From JAIVHA01 sp965367295 (GTDB lineage Bacteria > Pseudomonadota > Gammaproteobacteria > DSM-19610), in NCBI GenBank assembly GCA_965367295.1, contig CBDUHN010000073.1, forward strand, positions 1-5,111: a stretch of DNA of 5,111 nucleotides, read 5' to 3'. Shown here piece after piece: positions 1-5,111 of this stretch. Positions within the stretch are counted from its first letter, which is position 1. Each line of letters begins with the position of its first letter. Below the pieces are notes generated by a model. The model saw only the letters and a list, made by a program, of their open reading frames with translations, was not told where the DNA came from and did no database searches. The position numbers were made by a program, and so were the translations under genes.

Positions 1-358
1 GGGTCTCGCCCTTCCAGGCGAACACCGGGACGCCCTTGGGGTCGTCGGGGGTGCCCTCGGGGCCGACGGCCACCGCAGCGGCGGCGTGATCCTGGGTGGA
101 GAAGATGTTGCAGGAGGCCCAGCGGACCTCGGCACCGAGGGCAACCAGGGTCTCGATCAGCACACCGGTCTGGATGGTCATGTGCAGACTGCCGGTGATG
201 CGCGCACCCTTCAGCGGCTGCTGGGCACCAAATTCTTCACGCAGGGCCATCAGGCCGGGCATTTCGCTTTCGGCGATGGAGAGTTCCTTGCGGCCCCAGT
301 CGGCCAGGGACAGGTCAGCGACCTTGTAATCGTTAAAATCTTTCATGACAGCGTTCAT
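1..358 (-). CDS. ahcY: Adenosylhomocysteinase (S-adenosyl-L-homocysteine hydrolase), N-terminal part, cut by window edge
   Basis: This cytosolic NAD-dependent enzyme hydrolyses SAH to homocysteine and adenosine, which removes the product inhibitor of methyltransferases and regenerates homocysteine for methionine synthesis. Only the first 119 codons are in the window. The translation starts MNAVMKDFNDYKVADLSLADW and contains the family's substrate-domain signature at about residues 54-95, with ITGSLHMT (54-61), then ASCNIFSTQDHAAAA (81-95). The segment ending VPVFAWKGET is also typical. The NAD-binding domain lies outside the window. The ATG at 358 is preferred over the in-frame ATG at 346 because a strong Shine-Dalgarno (AAAGAGGTG, 375-367) lies 8 nt upstream of it. 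The gene follows metK on the same strand after 223 bp and has an SAH riboswitch in its leader, which independently supports the identification. Family assignment is essentially certain. Confidence 0.97.
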   Translation of the reverse strand, partial: MNAVMKDFNDYKVADLSLADWGRKELSIAESEMPGLMALREEFGAQQPLKGARITGSLHMTIQTGVLIETLVALGAEVRWASCNIFSTQDHAAAAVAVGPEGTPDDPKGVPVFAWKGET

Positions 359-366
359 CGGGTATA

Positions 367-386
367 CACCTCTTTAATAGCAGGTG
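367..386 (-). promoter_or_regulatory. ahcY Shine-Dalgarno with a complementary anti-SD segment
   Basis: On the minus strand AGGTG (371-367), part of the ribosome binding site AAAGAGGTG, is exactly complementary to CACCT (386-382). The latter is the conserved 3' tail of the SAH riboswitch. Pairing would make a 5-bp stem with a 10-nt loop and hide the ribosome binding site. The first base of CACCT (386) is also the last base of riboswitch helix P4, so the two structures touch or compete. The complementarity is seen directly; the switching role is inferred. Confidence 0.6.
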
Positions 387-453
387 AGCGCCGTTGTGGA
401 AAGAACCGACCCCGAGCCTGGCAGGAATATCCTGTTGCAACGCTCCTCGGGGT
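384..453 (-). promoter_or_regulatory. SAH riboswitch in the ahcY leader
   Basis: The minus-strand sequence matches the S-adenosylhomocysteine aptamer class in order and spacing. Helix P1 is an 8-bp match between ACCCCGAG (453-446) and CTCGGGGT (416-409). The core GAGCGTTGCAAC follows the 5' strand of P1. A P2 hairpin, CAGGA/TCCTG with a TAT loop, spans about 434-422, followed by the conserved CCAGGCTCGG. Helix P4 pairs GAGCG (445-441) with CGCTC (390-386), and a pseudoknot extension pairs TTG (440-438) with CAA (396-394). The conserved 3' end CGCTCACC is present. This class is known to bind SAH, to discriminate against SAM, and to switch on SAH-recycling genes, with ahcY as its classic target. 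The aptamer ends 8 nt before the Shine-Dalgarno region, so translational control is likely here. Edges are approximate by a few bases. Confidence 0.93.
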
Positions 454-470
454 GGCTGGAAAAACTACAT

Positions 471-573
471 CAACCGCAAAGGCGCAAAGGCCGCAAAGAA
501 CCCCTGAACCCGTGAAAACCATTACGATTGGTCTGTTGGCGTTTTCTTTGCGTACTTTGCGTCTTTCGGTGAA
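471..573. repeat. GCAAAG-type intergenic inverted repeat
   Basis: The left arm has three GCAAAG units at 476-481, 484-489 and 493-498. The right arm has the complementary CTTTGC at 546-551 and 555-560, plus a degenerate CTTTCG at 563-568. Unit positions are exactly mirror-symmetric about position 522, since each paired coordinate sums to 1044. Over the inner 23 positions of the arms (478-500 against 544-566) 20 can pair; the outer ends are diverged. The centre (501-543) is unique-looking. Repeats of this GCAAAG/CTTTGC type are, to my knowledge, common intergenic elements in many bacterial genomes. It starts 8 bp beyond the metK stop codon, so it may shape the 3' end of metK mRNA. Confidence 0.75.
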
Positions 574-581
574 ACAAATGG

Positions 582-1745
<1,164 letters not shown>

Positions 1746-1798
1746 AGGCGTGCAATCTCGTCTGTCGCTATTCTTGAAGGTGCAATAGTGTACTGGCA

Positions 1799-1815
1799 TC
1801 GCGCACATTGCGCGA
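1799..1815. promoter_or_regulatory. Perfect 7-3-7 palindrome between divergent genes, possible operator
   Basis: TCGCGCACATTGCGCGA is a perfect inverted repeat, TCGCGCA and TGCGCGA around CAT. It lies in the 159-bp region between metK (minus) and the thioredoxin-like gene (plus). It is just upstream of a weak metK -10 candidate (TACACT on the minus strand, 1792-1787), about where a -35 box would sit, and about 30 bp upstream of the plus-strand -10 candidate. It does not resemble the MetJ box (AGACGTCT) or a MetR site. The symmetry is seen; the operator role is inferred. Confidence 0.35.
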
Positions 1816-1844
1816 GGGGGGAGGAGGGGTGGCGTCGGCTGCCG

Positions 1845-1850
1845 TATACT
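1845..1850 (+). promoter_or_regulatory. -10 candidate for the thioredoxin-like gene
   Basis: TATACT matches the sigma-70 -10 consensus at 5 of 6 positions and lies 54 bp upstream of the ATG at 1905, which would give a leader of roughly 48 nt. No recognisable -35 is present at 16-18 bp spacing, where the sequence is a purine run (GAGGAGG), and there is no extended -10 TG. This would be a weak or activator-dependent promoter. The predicted leader also carries a direct repeat, TGGCCCA at 1862-1868 and 1870-1876. Confidence 0.3.
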
Positions 1851-1904
1851 GGATGGCGTAATGGCCCACTGGCCCAAGCGATTACCCTGGAAAGGAGCAG
1901 GTAT

Positions 1905-2468
1905 ATGGTGAGTCTGGAAACCCCTGTGTGTGATTTTGGCCGTGCGGCCGTGGATTTTGCCCTGCCCGGCGTGGATGGCAGGACCTGGACCCTGGCGGAC
2001 TGCCGGGGCGAAAAGGGCCTGCTGGTGATGTTCATCTGCAATCACTGCCCCTATGTGAAGGCAGTGCGTGACCGCATGGTGCGGGACGCGCGGGAGTTGC
2101 AGGGTCTCGGCATCAACAGTGTGGCCATCATGTCCAATGATCCCGCCGACTATCCCGAGGACTCCTTTGCCAACATGAAGCGGGTGGCGCAGGAGTTCGA
2201 TTTTCCCTTCCCTTATCTATTAGATGAATCCCAGGCAGTGGCGAAGGCCTATGGTGCCGTCTGTACGCCGGATTTCTTCGGCTACAACGCCGACCTGGAA
2301 CTGCAGTACCGCGGGCGACTCGATGCCAGTCGCAAGGAGGCCGCGCCGGCCGATGTGCGCCGGGACCTGTTCGAGGCCATGGCGGCGGTGGCGCGCACCG
2401 GCCAGGGGCCGCAGGAACAGATTCCCGGTATGGGCTGTTCCATCAAATGGAAGGCGGAGGAGGCCTGA
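1905..2468 (+). CDS. Thioredoxin-fold, peroxiredoxin-like (AhpC/TSA/redoxin) protein
   Basis: This 187-residue protein begins at an ATG with a strong ribosome binding site (AAAGGAGC, 1891-1897, 7 nt spacing). The N-terminal PAVDFALPGVDG-like stretch (about 14-25) is typical of the redoxin/AhpC-TSA superfamily. It is followed by a beta strand (LLVMFI, 39-44) leading into CNHCPYVK (45-52), whose CxxC occupies the thioredoxin active-site position. A C-terminal GMGCSIKWK (175-183) adds a further cysteine (178); a closely similar tail (GCNIKWK type) is characteristic of a conserved uncharacterised thioredoxin family. There is no signal peptide or membrane segment, so it is probably cytosolic. The exact substrate is unknown; peroxide or disulfide reduction is inferred from the fold. 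It diverges from metK and shows no operon link with tkt, which starts 467 bp later. No clear terminator follows: a short CGCCG/CGGCG hairpin at 2519-2531 lacks a T run. Confidence 0.9.
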   Translation: MVSLETPVCDFGRAAVDFALPGVDGRTWTLADCRGEKGLLVMFICNHCPYVKAVRDRMVRDARELQGLGINSVAIMSNDPADYPEDSFANMKRVAQEFDFPFPYLLDESQAVAKAYGAVCTPDFFGYNADLELQYRGRLDASRKEAAPADVRRDLFEAMAAVARTGQGPQEQIPGMGCSIKWKAEEA

Positions 2469-2575
2469 GGCCCGGCAGTCCCCGGTCGATTTCATTGGCG
2501 TATAAATAAGTTCGATGGCGCCGCTGCGGCGGAAAACGGGGCATCATCCGGATTTCGATGATTCAATAAAAATTC

Positions 2576-2596
2576 TATATATAACAATTATATATA
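2576..2596. repeat. AT-only perfect stem-loop in the AT-rich core
   Basis: TATATATAA (2576-2584) and TTATATATA (2588-2596) are perfect inverted repeats around CAA. The surrounding 45 bp is almost pure A/T in an otherwise GC-rich window. It could be an easily melted promoter element, an UP-like element, or a site for a nucleoid or other regulatory protein. It is not a standard terminator, because the stem is AT-only. Confidence 0.5.
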
Positions 2597-2610
2597 TTTT
2601 AATGATTGGG

Positions 2611-2640
2611 CTTCGCCTCCCTACCGTACAGGCGGTGAAG
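2611..2640. repeat. Inverted repeat, 10-position stem
   Basis: CTTCGCCTCC (2611-2620) can pair with GGCGGTGAAG (2631-2640). This gives nine of ten pairs including one G-T wobble, with one T-C mismatch and a 10-nt loop (CTACCGTACA). It immediately follows the AT-rich core. No T run follows directly, so it is not a canonical terminator. Confidence 0.4.
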
Positions 2641-2721
2641 GGGATTTTGGTGCCTGGTTTTTGACGGCGGCCGGTATTGCCCCGAAGGTCTATCTGATGG
2701 AGAATGGCGCGCTCGGTTATT

Positions 2722-2755
2722 CCGGGGGAGGCTGTTTTGCTCCCGGATTCGCCTC
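2722..2755 (+). repeat. Two mutually exclusive hairpins in the tkt leader
   Basis: GGGAG (2726-2730) can pair with CTCCC (2740-2744), and the stem can be extended by CC/GG (2722-2723 with 2745-2746) across a small bulge. Alternatively GAGGC (2728-2732) can pair with GCCTC (2751-2755). The two share bases 2728-2730, so they cannot both form. The complementarity is seen; any regulatory use is speculation. Confidence 0.3.
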
Positions 2756-2799
2756 AGAGTCTGGTTCCGAAGTACGCATTCCGGAAGACCGCTACCCCC

Positions 2800-2818
2800 G
2801 GGTCCTCGCGCGGGACCC
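2800..2818 (+). repeat. GGGTCC/GGACCC hairpin in the tkt leader
   Basis: GGGTCC (2800-2805) and GGACCC (2813-2818) form a perfect 6-bp stem around TCGCGCG. It may be lengthened by CC (2798-2799) pairing with GG (2820-2821) across a one-base bulge. Confidence 0.4.
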
Positions 2819-2851
2819 CGGCGTTCATTCTGCAGGCAGGTATACGAATTC

Positions 2852-2875
2852 GGCGTGACGCCCTGGGCGTGCGCC
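2852..2875 (+). repeat. Tandem GGCG/CGCC mini-hairpins
   Basis: Two adjacent short stems are visible: GGCG (2852-2855) with CGCC (2859-2862), loop TGA, and GGCG (2866-2869) with CGCC (2872-2875), loop TG. The middle arms (CGCC at 2859-2862 and GGCG at 2866-2869) can also pair with each other around CTG, so alternative folds exist. GC-rich DNA produces such short stems by chance fairly often. Confidence 0.3.
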
Positions 2876-2902
2876 ACTCCGGTGGTATTGAGCCACGGGA
2901 GT
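2876..2902 (+). repeat. Hairpin just upstream of the tkt ribosome binding site
   Basis: ACTCC (2876-2880) pairs with GGAGT (2898-2902), and GTGG (2882-2885) pairs with CCAC (2893-2896). A single G-G mismatch separates the two stem parts, and the loop is TATTGAG. It ends 22 bp before the tkt Shine-Dalgarno (AGGAGA, 2925-2930), so it could affect ribosome access or mRNA stability. Confidence 0.4.
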
Positions 2903-2935
2903 CCGGTTTCAATTTTCACGAACTAGGAGAGACCA

Positions 2936-4924
2936 ATGGCCTCGCGTAAAGAACTCGCCAATGCCATCCGTGCCCTGAGCATGGATGCGGTACAGAAGGC
3001 AAAGTCCGGTCACCCCGGCGCCCCCATGGGTATGGCGGACATCGCCGAAGTGCTCTGGAACAGCTTCCTCAAGCACAACCCCGCCAACCCGGGCTGGGCT
3101 GATCGCGACCGCTTCATCCTGTCCAATGGCCATGGCTCCATGCTGATCTATTCCCTGCTGCACCTGACGGGCTATAACCTGCCCATGGATGAGCTGAAGA
3201 ACTTCCGTCAGCTGCACTCCAAGACCCCGGGGCATCCCGAATATGGCTATGCCCCCGGTGTGGAAACCACCACCGGTCCGCTGGGCCAGGGCATCACCAA
3301 TGCCGTGGGTATGGCGATTGCCGAGAAGGCGCTGGCCGGCCAGTTCAACCGTGATGGTCACCACATCGTCGACCACTACACCTATGTGTTCATGGGCGAC
3401 GGCTGCATGATGGAAGGCATCTCCCATGAAGCCTGCTCCCTGGCCGGTACCCTGGGCCTGGGCAAGCTGGTTGCCTTCTGGGATGACAACGGCATTTCCA
3501 TCGACGGTCACGTGGAAGGCTGGTTCACCGACGATACGCCCAAGCGCTTCGAGGCCTACGGTTGGCACGTGGTACGCGGCGTGGACGGCCACGACCCGGC
3601 GGCCATCGAAAAGGCCATCCATGAAGCCAAGAGCGTCAATGACAAACCCACCCTTATCTGCACCAAGACCGTGATCGGCTACGGCGCACCCAACCTGTGC
3701 GGCAGCCATGATTGCCACGGCGCCCCGCTGGGTGACGACGAAATCAAGGCCACCCGCGAGAACCTGGGCTGGAAGCATGATCCCTTCGTGATCCCCGACG
3801 AAATCTATGCCGGCTGGGATGCCAAGGCCAAGGGTAAGGAAGCCGAGCAGCACTGGAACGACAAGTTCGCCGCCTACAAGGCCGCTTTCCCTGAGCTGGC
3901 CGCCGAGTACGAACGCCGCATGGCCGGCGATCTGCCCGCCAACTGGGAAGCCGATGCCACCAAGTTCATCAATGCCGTGAACGAGAAGGCCGAGACCATC
4001 GCCTCCCGCAAGGCCTCGCAGAACAGCCTGAACGGTTTCGGTCCGCTGCTGCCCGAATTCATGGGTGGCTCCGCCGACCTGGCCGGTTCCAACCTGACCC
4101 TGTGGTCCGGCTGCAAGGGCCTGTCCAACACCGTATCCGATGGCAACTACATCTTCTACGGCGTGCGTGAGTTCGGCATGTCCGCCATCATGAATGGTAT
4201 TGCCCTGCACGGTGGATTCATCCCCTACGGCGCCACCTTCCTGATGTTCTCGGAATATGCCCGTAACGCACTGCGCATGGCGGCCCTGATGAAGGTGCGC
4301 AGCATCTTCGTCTATACCCATGACTCCATCGGTCTGGGCGAAGACGGCCCTACTCACCAGCCCGTCGAGCAGACCGCCACCCTGCGCATGATCCCCAACA
4401 TGGATGTGTGGCGTCCCTGTGACGCAGTGGAATCCGCTGTATCCTGGAAGGTCGCCATCGAACGCAAGGACGGCCCCAGTTCGCTGATCTTCTCGCGCCA
4501 GAATCTGGACCACCAGGCACGTACCCCCGAGCAACTGGCCAACATCACCCGTGGCGGCTACATCCTCAAGGATTGCGACGGCACTCCGGATGCCATCCTC
4601 ATTGCCACCGGTTCCGAAGTGGGCCTGGCCATGGCGGCCGCGGACAAACTGTCCGGCAAGAAGATCCGCGTGGTTTCCATGCCATCCACCACCACCTTCG
4701 ATGCACAGGATGCGGCTTACAAGGAATCCGTACTGCCTGCCAGTGTATCCGCACGCGTGGCCGTGGAAGCCGGTGTCACCGGTTTCTGGGGCAAGTATGT
4801 CGGCCTGAACGGCGCCGTGGTCGGTATCGACCGCTTCGGCGAGTCCGCGCCCGCCGGCAAGCTGTTCGAATACTTCGGCTTCACCGTGGATAACGTGGTC
4901 AAGACCGTGGAGTCGGTGCTCTAA
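2936..4924 (+). CDS. tkt: Transketolase
   Basis: This thiamine-diphosphate enzyme moves two-carbon ketol units between sugar phosphates in the non-oxidative pentose phosphate pathway, and in the Calvin cycle where present. The 662-residue length matches the bacterial family (E. coli TktA, 663). In the N-terminal domain, SGHPGAPMG (24-32, His26), SNGHGS (63-68, His66), His100 and GPLGQG (114-119) are present. The cofactor motif runs from GDG (154-156, metal ligand Asp155) to DDNG (183-186, Asn185). In the pyrimidine-binding domain the catalytic glutamate lies in VREFGM (Glu412), followed by THDSIGLGEDGPTHQP with His462, Asp470 and His474. The C-terminal domain follows to residue 662. No key residue is missing. 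The start has AGGAGA 5 nt upstream. Codon use is strongly GC-biased and uniform, as in well-expressed core genes. The gap gene follows 131 bp downstream on the same strand, so co-transcription is plausible. Confidence 0.98.
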   Translation: MASRKELANAIRALSMDAVQKAKSGHPGAPMGMADIAEVLWNSFLKHNPANPGWADRDRFILSNGHGSMLIYSLLHLTGYNLPMDELKNFRQLHSKTPGHPEYGYAPGVETTTGPLGQGITNAVGMAIAEKALAGQFNRDGHHIVDHYTYVFMGDGCMMEGISHEACSLAGTLGLGKLVAFWDDNGISIDGHVEGWFTDDTPKRFEAYGWHVVRGVDGHDPAAIEKAIHEAKSVNDKPTLICTKTVIGYGAPNLCGSHDCHGAPLGDDEIKATRENLGWKHDPFVIPDEIYAGWDAKAKGKEAEQHWNDKFAAYKAAFPELAAEYERRMAGDLPANWEADATKFINAVNEKAETIASRKASQNSLNGFGPLLPEFMGGSADLAGSNLTLWSGCKGLSNTVSDGNYIFYGVREFGMSAIMNGIALHGGFIPYGATFLMFSEYARNALRMAALMKVRSIFVYTHDSIGLGEDGPTHQPVEQTATLRMIPNMDVWRPCDAVESAVSWKVAIERKDGPSSLIFSRQNLDHQARTPEQLANITRGGYILKDCDGTPDAILIATGSEVGLAMAAADKLSGKKIRVVSMPSTTTFDAQDAAYKESVLPASVSARVAVEAGVTGFWGKYVGLNGAVVGIDRFGESAPAGKLFEYFGFTVDNVVKTVESVL

Positions 4925-4951
4925 ACGATTATCGCGTAGCGACTCGAGTTT

Positions 4952-4995
4952 CCTTCTCCCTCCGGGAGAAGGTGGCGCGTAGCGCCGGAAGAGGG
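4952..4995. repeat. REP-like double hairpin in the tkt-gap spacer
   Basis: CCTTCTCCC (4952-4960) and GGGAGAAGG (4964-4972) form a perfect 9-bp stem with a TCC loop. GGCGC (4974-4978) and GCGCC (4982-4986) follow as a second stem with a GTA loop, and then GGAAGAGGG. Similar CCTTCTCCC...GGGAGAAGG elements are, to my knowledge, frequent dispersed intergenic repeats in proteobacteria. A related small stem, TCGC-GTA-GCGA, lies at 4932-4942, and the string CGCGTAGCG occurs at both 4933-4941 and 4976-4984. No T run follows, so it is unlikely to be an efficient intrinsic terminator. It could instead stabilise mRNA ends or mark processing between tkt and gap. Confidence 0.7.
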
Positions 4996-5055
4996 TGATG
5001 GCCATGCCTGCCCGTGTACCAACAGTTCACATATAGAAAAGACGGAGAGATCAAC

Positions 5056-5111
5056 ATGGCAATTAAAGTCGGTATCAATGGTTTTGGCCGCATCGGCCGC
5101 ATGGCCTTCCG
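5056..5111 (+). CDS. gap: Glyceraldehyde-3-phosphate dehydrogenase, N-terminus, cut by window edge
   Basis: Only 18 codons are visible, reading MAIKVGINGFGRIGRMAF. This is the characteristic start of type I GAPDH: a beta strand followed by the Rossmann glycine motif GFGRIGR (residues 9-15) that binds NAD(P). The enzyme converts glyceraldehyde-3-phosphate to 1,3-bisphosphoglycerate, or the reverse in gluconeogenesis and the Calvin cycle. The ribosome binding site GGAG (5044-5047) lies 8 nt before the ATG. The catalytic cysteine and the rest of the protein are outside the window, so cofactor preference and paralogue cannot be judged. Its position behind tkt fits the tkt-gap order seen in many proteobacterial carbon-metabolism clusters. 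Confidence 0.93.
   Translation, partial: MAIKVGINGFGRIGRMAF

Larger units (their letters stand above)
2469..2935 (+). other. 467-bp gene-free region and probable tkt leader
   Basis: I see no convincing gene here. Short open frames exist on both strands (for example plus 2661-2858 and minus 2599-2919) but have no ribosome binding site or recognisable family. From left to right it holds a GC-rich stretch, an AT-rich core (about 2561-2605), and about 330 bp dense in inverted repeats up to the tkt ribosome binding site. The tkt promoter presumably lies here, but no good -35/-10 pair stands out. TTGACG (2661-2666) has no matching -10 at 16-18 bp, and TATAAA (2501-2506) has no matching -35. Confidence 0.6.

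Noticed and set aside
471..573. GCAAAG units as a CRISPR array
   Set aside because: The units are 6-8 bp, are arranged as an inverted rather than direct repeat, and have no spacers of constant length.
1746..2045. Upstream in-frame extension of metK to 2045
   Set aside because: It would overlap the thioredoxin-like gene on the other strand, and the MetK family N-terminus begins at 1745.
2519..2536. CGCCG/CGGCG hairpin as terminator of the thioredoxin-like gene
   Set aside because: The stem is only 5 bp and is followed by GAAAAC rather than a T run.
2661..2666. TTGACG as a -35 box for tkt
   Set aside because: No acceptable -10 hexamer lies 16-18 bp downstream; the sequence there is GAAGGT-like.
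2599..2919. A 106-codon minus-strand open frame, and short plus-strand frames at 2661-2858 and 2704-2949, in the tkt upstream region
   Set aside because: Their amino-acid composition is rich in Arg, Pro and Gly as expected for non-coding GC-rich DNA. They have no ribosome binding site or recognisable domain, and one runs into the tkt start.
2909..5005. A 698-codon open frame on the minus strand covering all of transketolase
   Set aside because: It is antisense to a certain gene, has no recognisable family, and is explained by GC-rich codon use that removes stops from the opposite strand.
5032..5037. TATAGA as a -10 box for a separate gap promoter
   Set aside because: Transcription would start at or within the gap ribosome binding site, and no -35 is visible upstream.

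Overview
The window looks like chromosomal core-metabolism DNA from a GC-rich proteobacterium, most likely a gammaproteobacterium. The proteins are close to Escherichia coli and Pseudomonas-type families (MetK of 387 aa, transketolase of 662 aa). The ahcY leader is an S-adenosylhomocysteine (SAH) riboswitch, a class found mainly in beta- and gammaproteobacteria. A tkt gene followed by gap is common in beta/gammaproteobacterial carbon-metabolism clusters, including those of some autotrophs. The exact genus cannot be read from the sequence.

Left half, minus strand (positions 1-1745): metK (SAM synthetase) is followed by a 223-bp gap and then by ahcY (adenosylhomocysteinase), which runs off the left edge. 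These are two steps of the activated-methyl cycle: methionine to SAM, and SAH to homocysteine plus adenosine. The gap contains two things. Next to the metK stop is a symmetric 103-bp inverted repeat built from GCAAAG units. Next to ahcY is a well-matched SAH riboswitch whose 3' end can pair with the ahcY Shine-Dalgarno sequence. The riboswitch sits between the two genes, so SAH is expected to control ahcY separately from metK.

Centre (1746-2935): a 159-bp divergent intergenic region separates metK from a plus-strand gene for a thioredoxin-fold, peroxiredoxin-like protein (187 aa, CNHC motif). This region contains a perfect 7-3-7 palindrome and a good -10 hexamer. Behind that gene is a 467-bp gene-free stretch with an AT-rich core, including a perfect AT stem-loop, followed by a series of GC-rich inverted repeats that lead up to the transketolase ribosome binding site.

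Right half, plus strand (2936-5111): a complete transketolase gene (tkt) with all expected catalytic residues, then a 131-bp spacer carrying a compact REP-like double hairpin, then the first 18 codons of gap (glyceraldehyde-3-phosphate dehydrogenase), cut by the window edge. Transketolase and GAPDH share the metabolite glyceraldehyde-3-phosphate and work together in the pentose phosphate pathway, glycolysis/gluconeogenesis and, if present, the Calvin cycle.

I found no new protein system, CRISPR array, tRNA, rRNA or insertion sequence. The items most worth a second look are the riboswitch with its anti-Shine-Dalgarno pairing, the GCAAAG repeat beside it, the structured leader in front of tkt, and the palindrome in the divergent promoter region.
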